Positions 1 to 11,575 of a stretch of DNA of 64,000 nt are shown here, piece by piece. Position numbers and translations under genes: made by a program. How positions within the stretch are numbered: position 1 is the first letter of the stretch; every line of letters begins with the position of its first letter. The notes below the pieces were generated by a model. That model was given only the letters and a program-made list of their open reading frames with translations. It had not been told where the DNA came from and did not search any database. The stretch covers positions 19,192,485 through 19,256,484 of the forward strand of contig CM057823.1 in NCBI GenBank assembly GCA_030068075.1, written 5' to 3'. Source of the DNA: Paguma larvata (lineage: Eukaryota > Chordata > Mammalia > Carnivora > Viverridae).

Positions 1-113
1 TTAAAGCTCAAAAAACAGTACTTAAATCTAAAATTAAGAGAGAATTTTCCTTGAGTTTTATGGACTGGGCAGAAGTTCAGAATTGGGGCTCTCTTAAAGA
101 AGCACCATTTCAT

Positions 114-334
114 GGGTTGCCTGGGTGGCTCAGTAGGTTAAGCGTCCAACTTTGGCTCAGGTCATGATCTCACAGTCTGTGAGTTCGAGCCCTGTGTTGG
201 GCTCGGTTCTGTCAGCTCAGAACCTGGAGCCTGCTTCAGATTCTCTATCTCCCTCTCTCTCTCTGACCCTCCCCCACCCATGCTTTGTCTCTCCTGCTCT
301 CAAAAATAAATAAAAGCATAAAAAATTTTAAAAA
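114..334 (+). mobile_element. Felid CAN-SINE (SINEC_Fc type)
   Basis: A tRNA-derived SINE in direct orientation: tRNA-like head with A-box (ctgggtggctcag) and B-box (gagttcgagccc), CT-rich middle and an A-rich tail. It is bounded by a 16-bp target-site duplication with one mismatch (96-111 and 335-350, aaagaagcac[c/t]atttc), so the insertion is complete. Confidence 0.95.
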
Positions 335-587
335 AAAGAAGCACTATTTCTTTTTGAGGTAAAAATGCAGCAACATCTTTTAATAAGCTCATCTTTTGCT
401 AGGCTAAGATCATTCTCCTACCTTAGGTGTATGTTTAGGAATAGAAAAGTGCATTACTTTGGTAAAAAGGAAAATTTCTGGGGTTAAACAACATTATACA
501 AAATTTTTAACTTTAAGGATTAGTATTCTAAAGGATCTAATGTTGTCAGAAAGAATAGGCTAATAGATTCAAGAATATTTCTCAAAA

Positions 588-1457
588 AACAAACAACCCA
601 GTGAAGAAATGGGCAGAAGATATGAATAGACACTTCTCCAAAGAGGACATTCAGAAATGGCCAACAGATACATGAAACGATGCTCAGTGTCACTCATCAT
701 CAGGGAAATACAAATCAAAACCACACTGCGATACCACCTCACACCAGTCAGAGTGGCTAAAATGAACAAATCAGGAAACTATAGATGCTGGCGAGGATGT
801 GGAGAAGCAGGCACCCTCCTACACTGTTGGTGGGAATGCAAACTGGTGCAGCCACTCTGGAATACGGTGTGGAGGTTCCTCAAAAAAATGAAAATAGAGC
901 TACCCTATGATCCAGCAATAGCCCTGCTAGGAATCTACCCAAGAGACACAGAAATGCTGATGCATAGGAGCACGTGTACCACAATGTTCATAGCAGCACT
1001 TTCGACAATAGCCAAATCATGGAAAGAGACCAAGTGCCCATCAACTGACGAATGGATAAAGAAGTTATGATACTTATATACAATGGACTACTACGTGGCA
1101 ATGAGAAAAAATGAAATCTGGCCATGTGTAGCAACATGGATGGAACTGGAGGGTATTATGTTAAGTGAAATAAGTCAGTCAGAAAAAGACAGATACCATA
1201 TGTTTCCACGAATAGGTGGACTTTGTGAGACTAAGCAAAAACCAGGGGGAGGGGAAGAGGGGAAAGGAAAAAAAGACACAGAGAGGGAGGGAGATAAAAC
1301 ATAAGAGACTCTCAAAGACTAAGAAAAAACTGTGGGTGAGGGGGTGAGGGAGGGGGGAGAGGGGGTGATGGGCATTAAAAAGGGCACATGTTGGGATGAA
1401 CACTGGGTGTTATATGTAAACCAATTTGAAAATAAACTATTATAAAATTAAAAAAAA
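588..1457 (+). mobile_element. 5'-truncated L1, ORF2 C-terminus and 3'UTR
   Basis: Young carnivore L1 3' end, 870 bp. The translation from 657 is the ORF2 C-terminus with the cysteine-rich motif C-x3-C-x7-H-x4-C near 786-840 and the LVQPLW segment. A stop at 1068-1070 falls just before the usual ORF2 end and the reading continues in another frame from 1083, so the ORF is frameshifted. The 3'UTR has the purine-rich, G-rich tract typical of L1, then an A-rich tail. It is flanked by a perfect 17-bp TSD (571-587 and 1458-1474, aagaatatttctcaaaa). Standard 5'-truncated target-primed insertion, not mobile. Confidence 0.95.
1333..1365 (+). other. G-quadruplex-type tract in L1 3'UTR
   Basis: Five G-runs (GGG, GGGGG, GGG, GGGGGG, GGGGG) are separated by one to three bases within the L1 3'UTR. 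A guanine-rich tract with quadruplex potential is a known feature of mammalian L1 3'UTRs. The fold itself is inferred. Confidence 0.6.
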
Positions 1458-1574
1458 AAGAATATTTCTCAAAATTCATCTTTTTTTTTTTACTCTTAAG
1501 GAATCTAGAGAACCAAACTCATCTTAGCCAAGCAAGTCTATTTATCTATATCATTTCTTTTCTATTATGTGGGA

Positions 1575-2180
1575 ATATTTGATTCATTTATTCATCTAGC
1601 AAATATGTAATGGACTCCTTCTGTGTGTCAGACAGCATGGTGGTTGTGGTTGATAGAACGGAAGGGAAGACAGGGCATGCAGCCATGTTCCTGGTCCTTG
1701 AGGACTTCACAGACCACTAGGGAAAACAAGTACTTAACTAGAGCAGGAGAGATCTCTCATTGTTCCAGACAGCAGCACAGAAGTCTCTACAGAGAGATAG
1801 GGCTTGACCTAAGCTTTGAAGACAGCATTACCAGAAATTCGTTATAAGTAAGAGGGGAAAGAGGATTCCAAACAAAGAAATCACCATGTGCAAACGCTCA
1901 GATCGCAGAATGTCACTGGTACTTTCCGAGACAAGGAAGTTAGAAGGTTTAGTTTCAGCATTTAGGAAGTCTGCATGAGAAGGTAGAAATACAACCATAA
2001 AGACCTGGGTACACATATAAGTATATAATAACCCTAGAGTGACATGGTAGGGGGCAGATCTTAGAAGGTGTTGGACATAGTTTAAGATGTTTAGATGTGA
2101 AATTATTGGGACATACAAAGACTTTTCAGCAGAGGAATGGATGATCAGATTTTGGCTTTAGAAATGGAATTTAAACCAAA
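1575..2180 (-). repeat. L2-like LINE fragment, antisense
   Basis: The order of motifs matches the antisense of the L2 3' region as remembered: 'ttcatttattcatctagcaaatat', a degenerate 'aatacagc..gaacaaaacagac' zone, 'gaggattccaaacaaag..atgtgcaaacgc', then 'gcagatcttagaaggtgttgg'. Heavily diverged, and the ends are approximate. Confidence 0.45.
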
Positions 2181-2586
2181 GTAGTTTTCAGTCCTCTAAG
2201 AAGCACCACCAAATAGTGCTACTTTTTCATGGAGTTCTACCAAGTTTCAAGTGGACCTCAGTTTGAAGGTAAGGAAAGAAGGACAAGGGAGACAAGAGAG
2301 GCCAGGCTCAATCCTCTCCTTTTATCTGTGGTATTTTGGGTTTGTTTGGATGCACCTGAGAGCCTGATTTGAAAAGATTTGGCTGCATTTTTTACAGTTT
2401 GAAAACCACTGGTGTAGAGGAAGAACTAAAAGGAAACTATACTATCATCAGGGGAAATAAAAAGTTATTGCAGTAGGACAGGTACCAGATAACACACACT
2501 GAGGCAGTATAAGTGAGCTTGCTACTTGTATTCATACGTTAGAATGTTGTGAAACAAAACAAAACCCAGAGAGAGGAAGTACATCA
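2181..2586. other. Unassigned sequence
   Basis: No gene. A short scrap near 2370-2415 ending in 'tttgaaaaccactggtg' resembles the terminal part of a MER5-type hAT element, too short to be sure. The remainder looks unique. Confidence 0.4.
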
Positions 2587-2601
2587 ATATAATCAACTGA
2601 T

Positions 2602-2814
2602 TCGGGTGCCTGGGTGGCTCAGTCGGTTAAGCATCCAACTTTGGCTCAGGTCATGATCTCACGGTTCATGAGTTCGAGCCCTGTGTAGGGCTCTGTGCTG
2701 ACGGCTCAGAGCCTGGAGGCTGCTTCGGATTCTGTATCTCCCCCTCTCTCTGCCCCTCCCCTGCTCATGCTCTGTCTCTCAATAATACATAAACATTAAA
2801 AAAAATTAAAAAAT
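2602..2814 (+). mobile_element. Felid CAN-SINE in ancient L1
   Basis: Complete SINE with the tRNA-like head at 2604, a B-box (gagttcgagccc) and an A-rich tail. Perfect 15-bp TSD atataatcaactgat at 2587-2601 and 2815-2829. The right flank is ancient L1 ORF2, so the SINE lies at or near the left end of that L1. Confidence 0.95.
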
Positions 2815-2829
2815 ATATAATCAACTGAT

Positions 2830-4310
2830 CTTTGACAAAGGAGCACACGCAATACAATAGAGCAAAGATAAGCACTTTAACAAATGACCCTAGAACAGCA
2901 GGACATCCAGGTACAAAAACAGTAATTCTAAACATAGACCTCACACTCCTTGCAAAAATTAACACAAAATGTATCGCAGACTTAAATGTAAAACACAAAA
3001 CTATAAAACACCCTGAAGACACCATAGACGAAAACCTAGATGACCTTGGGTATGTCAGTGACTTTTAGACACAACACAAAAGGCACGATCCATGCAAGAA
3101 ATAATTAAAATTAATTATTAAAAAATAATTAAAATTTAAAAATTCTGCTCCATGAAAGACACAGTTAAGAGAATGAAAAGGCAAGCCATGACTGGGGGAA
3201 AATATTTGCAAAAGACAGAGCTGATTAAGCACTGTTCTCCAAACTGTACAAAGGATTCTTAAAACTCAAAGATAAGAAAACAAACAACCTGATTTTAAAA
3301 TGGACAAAAGACATCGCAACAGACACCTCACCAAAGAAGAGTTATGGGTGACAAATAAACATTTTTAAGAAATGTTCAATATGTATGCCATCAGGAAAAT
3401 GGAAATTAAAATGAGATACTACTGCACACCTAGGAGAATGGCCAAAATCCACAATACTAATGACATCACACACTGATAAGTGTGTAATAGCAGGGACACT
3501 TTTTCATTGCTGGTGGGAATGCAAGACGGTGCAGCTACTTTGGAAGAAAAAAAAGTGGACATTTCTTATCAAACTAAACATACTCTTACCACGTGATCCA
3601 GCAATCACACCCCTTGGTATTTACCCAAAGGAAGTGAAAAGTTATGTCCTCACAAAAACCTGCACATAGATGATGACAGCAGTTTTATTCCTAATTGGCC
3701 AAATCTGGAGGCAACCAAGATGTCCTTCAGTAGGTTAATGGATAAACTGTGATGCATCCATATGATGGAATATTATACAGAGATCAAAAGAAATGAGCTA
3801 ACAACCCATGAAAAGACACAAAGGAATCTTAAATGCATATTTCAAAGTGCATGGATATTGTAAAGTGTAAGAAGGTAATCCGAGATGGCTTCATACTTGT
3901 AATTCCAACTATATGACATTCTGGGAAAGGCAGAAGTATGGAAACACTAAAATATCAGTGGCTTCCAAGATTGGTGGGAAAGGGGGTTGAATAGGTGGGA
4001 CAAGGAAGAGGATTTTTAGTGAAATTACTCTGTACAATAGTATAGTCATAAATACGTGTCATTAACGTTTCTCCAAATCCACAGAATGAATATCAAGAAT
4101 GAACCCTAGCATAAACTATGGACTCTGGGTGATAATGGTGTACCACTCTCAGTTATCAGTTGTAACAAATATGCAATTCCGGTGGAGGATGTTGATAACA
4201 GGGGGGCTATCTACTTATGGGGAGAGAGGGTATAGAAGAAATCTCTGTGCCTTCTGCTCAATTTTGCTATTACACTAAAACTGCTCTGAAAAGTACGATC
4301 GGTAAAAAGA
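2830..4310 (+). mobile_element. Ancient L1M-type fragment, ORF2 C-terminus plus 3'UTR
   Basis: About 1.5 kb of old L1. Segments corresponding to the late ORF2 are readable in pieces: near 3500-3680 'HCWWECKTVQLLW' and 'DPAITPLGIYPKE', then the 'ttaatggataaactgtgatgc' and 'ggaatattatacag' stretches near 3740-3790. Many stops and frameshifts. The 3'UTR part (3980-4310) has the old L1M-style 'tgtacaatagtatagtcataaatac' sequence rather than the young G-rich one. Probably L1MA/MB grade, subfamily not determined. Confidence 0.8.
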
Positions 4311-4381
4311 AAAAAAAAACCTCCAATGACTTTCTACTGCAACCAGAATAAAATTTAAACATTTCATCAGCAAAAATTAAA

Positions 4382-4411
4382 ATACACACACACACAAACA
4401 CACACAACAAA
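4382..4411 (+). repeat. Imperfect (AC)n microsatellite
   Basis: AC dinucleotide runs interrupted by single A insertions, in otherwise unassigned DNA. Confidence 0.85.
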
Positions 4412-4499
4412 ACAACCTCACTAAATGCCCATTCCTTGTGTGCATAACAGCTTTGATTTGATTAGTAAAAAGAAAACTATGTTTATAAAATACCATTCT

Positions 4500-4585
4500 A
4501 AACATATATTGACCCGTTCAATGATTATGATTAATATCATTATTTGAATTTTACAGGTGAGGAAATAGAGGCATAGGTTATATAA
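4500..4585 (-). repeat. MIR fragment, antisense
   Basis: 'atatcattatttgaattttacaggtgaggaaatagaggca' follows the antisense MIR core pattern (ttttacagatgaggaaactgaggc). Short and diverged. Confidence 0.45.
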
Positions 4586-4790
4586 TAAAAAAAATCTGAG
4601 GCAGCCTGCAAAGGACCATGTTCAATCATACCATTTATAATAACTCTCTTCTAAGCTGAAGGATTGTCTGACTTAATCAAATCTGACTTCCAATATGTAA
4701 TTTATGTTACACAGTGTATGACAGAGATATTTAATATTTGTCCATTGTAGAAAAAAATTAAAATAATTAGAAATCATTTTAAAGGAAAGA

Positions 4791-4837
4791 GCCCAAATTC
4801 TCAAATGTCCATTGACTGATGAATGAATAAAGAAGCT

Positions 4838-4875
<38 letters not shown>

Positions 4876-5281
4876 CACACACATACACAATGGAATATTA
4901 CTCAGCCATAAAAAATGAAATCTTGCCATTTGCAATGACGTGATTGGAGCTAGAGTGCATTATGCTAAGCAAATTAAGTCAGCCGGAGAAAAACAAATAC
5001 CATATGATATCACTCATATGTGGAATTTAAGAAATAAAACAAATGAGCAAAGGGGAAAAAAAGAGAAAGAGGCAAACCAAGAAATAGACTCTGAACTGTA
5101 GAGAACAAACTGAGGGTTGCTGGAGGGAAGGATGGGTTAAACAGGTGATGAGTACTAAGGAGCACACTTGTTGTGATGAGCACTGAGTGTTGTATCTAAG
5201 TGACGAGTCACTAGTTCTACTCCTGAAATTATTATTACATTGTATGTTAACTAACTAGAATTTAAATAAAAACTTAAAAGA
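4791..5281 (+). mobile_element. Short L1 3' end, truncated
   Basis: Carnivore L1 3' end beginning at the last codons of ORF2 (cattgactgatgaatgaataaagaag). It runs through 'acaatggaatattactcagccat', then the 3'UTR 'gggttgctggagggaagga' and 'gatgagcactgagtgttgta', to an A-rich end. A (TA)n run at about 4840-4872 sits at the same L1 position as microsatellites in the copies at 25.9 and 30.4 kb. Confidence 0.85.
4840..4872 (+). repeat. (TA)n microsatellite inside L1
   Basis: About 16 uninterrupted TA units. The surrounding L1 bases are the stretch before 'acaatggaatatta', which in this L1 family already contains a short 'tatatata' seed. Confidence 0.9.
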
Positions 5282-5282
5282 A

Positions 5283-5500
5283 GGGTACCCAGGTGGCTCA
5301 GTCGGTTAAGCGTCTGACTCTTAGTTTCGGCTCAGGTCATGATCTCATGGTTCGTAGGTTCGAGCCCCAAGTCAGGCTCCGGGCTGGCAGAACCTGCTTA
5401 GGATTCTCTCTCCCTGTCACTCAGCCCCTCTCCCACTTGTGTGCCCTCTCTCTCTTTCTCTCTCTCAAAAACAGAGTTAAAAGAATAAACTTTTAAACAC
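5283..5500 (+). mobile_element. Felid CAN-SINE at the L1 tail
   Basis: SINE head (ggctcagtcggttaagcg), B-box (ggttcgagcccc) and CT-rich tail. Part of the 'ctgacagctcagagcctgg' block is shortened to 'ctggcagaacctgc'. It is inserted in or next to the A-rich tail of the preceding L1. TSD not clear because both flanks are A-rich. Confidence 0.9.
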
Positions 5501-6911
5501 TTGAAACAATCAAAATAAAAAGAAAATTTTAATAACTCCCCTAAATTCCGCAGAAGATGAGGGAAAAAAATAGCATCATTAACATTTCATTGATGTTAAA
5601 AGAAATTCTCTACTTACAGGAGCTTTAAGTCAACTGAATACCAACTTGATGGGATGAGTTGGAAGATGGATGTGATTACTGACAGGTGATGGTAACTTGT
5701 TGGCCATCCTCCCAGGAAAGGAACCGGCCTGATACAAGGCTCCATAGAAATCAAGTTGGTCCTGTCTTTGAGGCAAGATAGTGTGCGCTACTGGGCCATT
5801 TTGTCTTGTTGCATGACAGTTTAACATGACAAATCACGATTAAGGGGCATCATTTAGCTAGGAACAGTCAAATAAAACAAGAAGATTATACCAGCAGTTT
5901 CTAAGATGAGTCAACCATTTCAAGAAATTGGATTCAAATGTTTTGAAAATTATTGAATAATATGATGAGTTGCACTTCAACTTAAATCACTTGGTAAGTA
6001 GTATTACATTCTATATTAGTATTTATTTAGAGAAAAAGGTAATGTATTTTAAATTTTTGATCTACATATTAATTTATATCAATACTAATTATTAAATATA
6101 TCAATTTTCACTCCTTGATCCAATTGTAAAAGTGAAAAAAAACACAAAATAAAAAAGCCAAAGGGTTAAAACTCAATAGGCTCACCCCTATTTTTTCCCA
6201 GCTATCATTTAAGAAACAATAACGATTACAATAAAACTGGCCAAATACTTGAAATGTCAATATAATCCACTTAAGTCTTTTTCATGATGAAGCTTCCATT
6301 TAGGTGCTATGATGCAATAAACAGGTCTGTAATCTTACATAATCTTAGGTAATACCAAATACATATATTCTACAAACCCAAGGACAAACCTAGGTAAAAA
6401 TTGAGTAGCATGTAGAAGCCTTGGAAGTTATAGTGTGTTTATAGGTAAATTTATTATGGTATGTAACAAAACTCTCTTGAATTTCAAAATGTATAGTGTG
6501 TATATATTAAGCAAAGATTGATTGTTAAAATTCATGAGGAGATTAAAGAGATTGAAAATAAAAGTGTAAAGAGAACGATCTAAGTATTGGTTTATTGGAT
6601 CCACACTGATTAATCCACATTAAACCATTGGGTTTATTAACAAATGACAGTATATATTAAATTGTATTAACATGTTTAGATTTCATACTGTTTTCAAGTC
6701 TCAATAGGAACTCAGATTTTAAAATTATTATTTTTCAGGATATGCGAGTGAGAGGCAATTAGTGAATTGTTGATTAATTGTAAGAGACTGCTTCATATAT
6801 CAAAGTCTGCTACCATGGCTAGCAATTACTTTCTGCCAGATGGCTTCACTAAGATATGAGCTATCACAACTCATCTCACATTAAGGTGGGTTATTTTCAA
6901 TGGCTCTTTAC
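5501..6911. other. Unique AT-rich sequence, nothing recognised
   Basis: No ORF, repeat family or motif I recognise in 1.4 kb. AT-rich, ordinary intergenic composition. Confidence 0.6.
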
Positions 6912-6936
6912 TACACACACACACACACACACACAC
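6912..6936 (+). repeat. (AC)12 microsatellite
   Basis: Uninterrupted AC dinucleotide repeat just after 'tact'. A plausible polymorphic marker. Confidence 0.95.
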
Positions 6937-7132
6937 GTAAAGAACTCAACCCCTGCCCCTTTCCTCTCAGAAAAGGATCCCTCTCAGAAAAGGATTTAGG
7001 CTGACATGAGATAACTCTAAAAGATCCCTTCACCCAGCTGATGAGTCTCTGGAGACTGATGAACCTCACGGTGGTAGAAAATTCAAGAGGACAGAGTACA
7101 ATCAATGAACAATATGTCATTTGATTGTTTTT

Positions 7133-7346
7133 ATTTTTAAGTTTATTTTATTTATTTATTTTGAGACAGAAAGAGTGTGTGTGCATACATGATCTGGGTA
7201 GGGGCAAAGAAACACGGAGAGAGAATCCTAAGCAAGCTCCATGTTGTCAGCACAGAGCCCAACATGGGGCTTGAACTCACGAACCGTGAGATCATGACCT
7301 GAACCAAAATCAGATGCTTAACCAACTGAGCCATGCAGACATCCCA
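7133..7346 (-). mobile_element. Felid CAN-SINE, antisense
   Basis: Reverse-orientation SINE: T-rich start, purine-rich body, 'cagcacagagcccaacatggggc', then the reversed boxes 'gagatcatgacctg' and 'ttaaccaactgagcca'. Flanked by a 10-bp TSD gattgttttt at 7123-7132 and 7347-7356. The (TG)n-containing purine tract is diverged, so this is an older copy. Confidence 0.92.
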
Positions 7347-7489
7347 GATTGTTTTTCAAATTGTGTTACATTTTATTTGAAAAACTATCCAAAGACTATG
7401 ATACTCTGTAGACTTAAGAAAATATGTTTTTGTTTATGTGTGCATTTGCTATGTAACTTCCTTAGTCCCCGAGAATCTTAAAGAACTAT

Positions 7490-7715
7490 AATTTTAAAAA
7501 CATTTACTACATACCTAACATGTGGTAAGCACTGGGCCGTAAGCTTTACATGCACTGTTTTATTTAATCTGCACATCTTTATCCCACAGATACTATTAGT
7601 GTGTTCATGTTACTGATTATTAATCTAGGATTTAAGGAAATTAGGTGAGCCAAGAGAGCTGACATGGTTTACTTTTCAGCAATAACGCTCTTATTCTGCA
7701 CTATGCAATACTGCC
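7490..7715 (-). repeat. MIR element, antisense
   Basis: Pattern of an antisense MIR: 'ttactacatacctaacatgtggtaagcactgggc', 'tttaatctgcacatctttatcccacag', 'atttaaggaaattaggtgagc'. Diverged as expected for an early mammalian SINE. Confidence 0.55.
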
Positions 7716-10700
7716 TTCAAACCATAAAATTTCAAGTGCTTTAAGGTGCATCAAGAACTTCCAAAGAGTATTTTTATTTAACCCTTATAAGTACCCTCCA
7801 GAGACGCACATTGTACGTTGTGTGTGGACCCAAACTCAGACCCAAGGCCACCACTGCCTTCATTTTGGCCTAATTTAAGAAAGATAACTTGTCAAATCTC
7901 AACACCACTTTCTTAACAGCTGTAATCATTTAGATTTCTAAACAATAGCCATGGAGGGGAAAATGTTGCTATGGTAGGGTATAACACACACTATGGAATA
8001 GCTAAAATATGAAAATATTTTTCTTAAATTTTTAAGTACTTTTGTTTAATTTAGCCTACCTGTCTTCCTACCATGAGGTATTCTAAAGATAAAGGGCGGG
8101 GCGGGGGGGGAGACTTTTTCTATTTAGCTAATAAAAATCATGTCCCAATGGTAGCAGTAATCATTTTAAAGTTGGGAGGGTTTTGTAGATAAACCAACGA
8201 TGGAAAAAAGTAAGAAAAGTAGAGAGATTTTGTATCCTTTGCTTTTACTGAAATTTTAAATATTCTTAGTAGTTCATTTTTTTGGGAGATTTACTTGGTG
8301 TTTTCTAAATTTTTAACGGAAAGGAGAAGATAAAATTGAGGATGTTTTATTAAATTACTTCATGGATCTAATTGCTGAAATCATCTTTCGAAGCCATTTG
8401 GGATGGGGTTTTAGAGATCTCAGCACTTCCCCGAGAACTGCCATGTTGAGATCAAGGGTAATGATTTAATAAACAAATAGAATCTCACTATTGATTAAAT
8501 AGGCGGAGGCAACATTTATCTTTTGGTTATTCTTTCTACACTGATATCTGAAAACCAAAGAGCTTTTTCCTTTCACTTAATCGGAGGTTTAACTGATTTT
8601 TCTTCAGAGTGCAGTTTGTTCAGATGCATGCTTAGCTTGCAGAAACAATGTGTTTGCCCAAAAAAAATAATAAAAAGATGCAATTGAGAAAGGTTAGATA
8701 CTGTGAAATTACACTTTATATGCTCTTTGTTATATATTGTATTTTAATATGTACATAATTATTGTACAGGCTGGTTACATAAAACCAGATATGCTGTACT
8801 TTGTAGAGGTTGTAAGGAGTTTCCAAGCATAATTTTGACACCACGTGATTTTTTCATGCTCCAACTTGAGAAGTCAGCCGCTGGTAAGATGTGGCACTAC
8901 TGCATCCGAAACAAAAACAAGCAACTCTTATTCACCTTTTTTTTTTCTTAATTAAGACTAAAGTCCAGTATTAAAACATCAATATTTACTGTGAAGACCC
9001 TCAAGTTCTTCATAAACATTTAAATGAAGTGATATGCAAATGTATACCAAATTTCTACCGGCCACTAGGTCCCTTCGGCATGGAAGACTCAAATGCCATG
9101 TATCTAAAGTAAAAAGTAAGTGCCATCGTTATTCTCGATTCAGAAACCTGAACAGCTCACTCTGCCTCTGGATCTTTTTCTTTCCATCGCTATTTTTTTT
9201 TTTTTTTTTGGTCCCGCAAATGTGAATGAAGCACCTGAGAGTATTTGACATCTGTAACCTCTACGGGAGGCCTGAAAGCATTCCGTGCCCCCCTGCATCA
9301 CATGGCACTGAATTAAGGTGCGACACCTTCCCTCCAGAGCACATCTGACTTCCAGCCTGCAACCTCTTACTCTTAAGCTTTAACGGTCTCCGAGATGGCA
9401 AAGAAAACAATATAAAAGCCCCTCCTGGATTAACAGACCATTACTGGTCCTCGACACTTCGGCAGATGAAACCCCCTTGATCCCAGACTATAAAAATGCC
9501 TTCTGAAGACTCTTCAGCTCCTCTTTGATTCTTGGCCCAAGTCTTAATTTTCTCACAGTGCTGAAGCTCTGTATTTCATTAGAGGTATCACCTTAAATCC
9601 CTATGTGTCCTTACTTGTTTGAATGGGGTTTCTCCTCTCCAGATTTATCTGTATCTATTTTGAAGGTGAACTAATAAACATCAAAATATGTTTTTGGGAC
9701 CTATTGATAATAAGGGACAGGGTTGGGCTTTTTATTTGTTTGTTTTTTAGATAAGCCCAATGGTTACGAGCCTGAATTTTCTTCATTTCAGATTCATATC
9801 ATATAATCACTTTGTATGGAGTCCTGAGGTTAAAAGTACCAAAAACACCCCTGTTAGGATTGAGTCCAACTTTTATTCACAGCCAAAGTTATTCTTGCAC
9901 TTTCTGTCTCAACTAGAGAATCTCAAATGGTGATCATCAAAACTCGCAAATGCTTTTCACACCATACGACATAAATAATATTGTCACTAGAACTGGAGTC
10001 TATAATTCTCCTATAAAGGCAAAATATGAATACTTGAAACTTGGTACAAGCCCAACCCTTAGTGTGCCAAATGTTGTTTATTCTGTATTCAGGCTGCTTT
10101 TTTGTAAGAGCATTCTAATCTATACAAAACAAGAAACAAAAACAAAAACAAAACCACAACAAAATACTTTTATTCCCCCCGAAGCATTATTTTAATCTAC
10201 AGCTTTATCCACAAACACAGAGCCTATAGAGTCACTGGTTGCTTTTTAATTGTTTAAAATGACAATAGGATAATATTTCCATGGTTTTTTCTTGATAGAT
10301 TAAGTAACACATGCCTATTGAAAACTTTCACAATACAAAAAAATAGGAAGTAGAAATAAAAGGGAATGGAAATTATTTTTTCCTGTGGTATTTTTTTAGC
10401 TAATGAAATTATTTAGTTGAAACTGAAATTACTTATCACGGCATTAATCACAATAGAAAAAGATGGATAGCCAGCAAAGCCCCTATCTTTCGGGAATTTA
10501 TAATGCAAAAACTATCGGCCTATGTCTTTGGGTCAGCCATTTGTCACTGAGGAATCTATTAAAATATCAATCCAATTGGTCTAAAACTATATTAGCATTA
10601 TTTAAGGTATTAAGCTAATTAGTTAAGAATCACTGGTTAGCTCCAATCTAAGTCCTAATTTTTCCAATAAATTATGTGCCTTAAGTATAGAAAGAAATCA

Positions 10701-11165
10701 AAATATAGAATAGATATTGAAGGCTTTTTACTATCAGTAAGTCACAAGTCCTAGGAGAAAAGGTAGGAGCATAGCTTGCGACATGATTAAGGCAAAGACA
10801 ATTCCTCTGACTTTTCTATTTAACTAATAAGAAATTTAAATGTTTCATACTCAAGATTATTAATCAAACCAGCAGCACTTGGGAGTTGAATTAAACACTT
10901 CTGTAAGGAAGATAGAATCATTCTGAATCATACTTATTCTAAATTAAATATTTTTATTATATGGGTTTGGCTGAGACTAATGTATAAGTACATCTAACCA
11001 CACTATCTTTGGACCTACATGAACATTGACTTCCACATCTACCAAATCCTTTCGCACAGGCGGGTAGGTGGGAGGTGAGCATAAAACTGAGTCAGACAAA
11101 TCCCCAAAATTACTCTTCCTGAAAACCACTGCCATACAAAGGTGGGTGGATGGAATTTGATGGCC
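7716..11165. other. 3.4 kb of mostly unique sequence
   Basis: No gene or young repeat. A G-rich tract (gggcggggcgggggggg, 8095-8111) could form a quadruplex, and a T-run lies at about 9191-9209. The lack of SINE or L1 insertions over this length is notable in an otherwise SINE-dense window. Confidence 0.55.
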
Positions 11166-11575
11166 AGCTAGGGAATCACTGGTTATTAGGTGACTTGAGG
11201 CAAGTCAGCGCCTTAGTTTTCTTTTTTTTTCTTTTTTTTTTTTTTTAATGTGTATTTACTTTTGACAGAGAGACAGAGTGTGAGCAGGGGAGGGGCAGAG
11301 AAAGGGGGAGACACAGAATCTGAAGCAGGCTCCAGGCCCTGAGCCATCAGCACAGAGCCCGACGCGGGGCTCAAAGTCACAAACCATGAGATCATGACCT
11401 GAGCCGAAGTCGGTGCTTAACCGACTAAGCCACCCAGGTGCCCCAGAGCCTTACTTTTCTACCCAATCCGAAGGAAGGTAATAACCTATTTTGTAAGAAT
11501 ATTGATAAATTCAGTGAGAAAATGCACAAAGTACCTGGAACGATGCAGACTTTCAATAATGTTTTATTTCCTTTC
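11166..11575 (+). repeat. MIR element split by a SINE
   Basis: Left part 11166-11222 (gtgacttgaggcaagtcagcgccttag) and right part 11448-11575 (ggtaataacctattttgtaag..aaagtacctggaac) follow the sense MIR 3' half on either side of the CAN-SINE, which explains the gap. Diverged; ends approximate. Confidence 0.45.
11223..11447 (-). mobile_element. Felid CAN-SINE, antisense, in MIR
   Basis: Well-preserved reverse SINE with a long T-run at its left end, 'tcagcacagagcccgacgcgg' and 'aaccgactaagccacccagg'. TSD of 13 bp with one mismatch, gcctta[g/c]ttttct, at 11210-11222 and 11448-11460. Confidence 0.96.

Noticed and set aside
120..190. tRNA-like A- and B-boxes at the head of each SINE
   Set aside because: They are tRNA-derived SINE promoters. 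No complete tRNA with acceptor stem and anticodon loop can be drawn.
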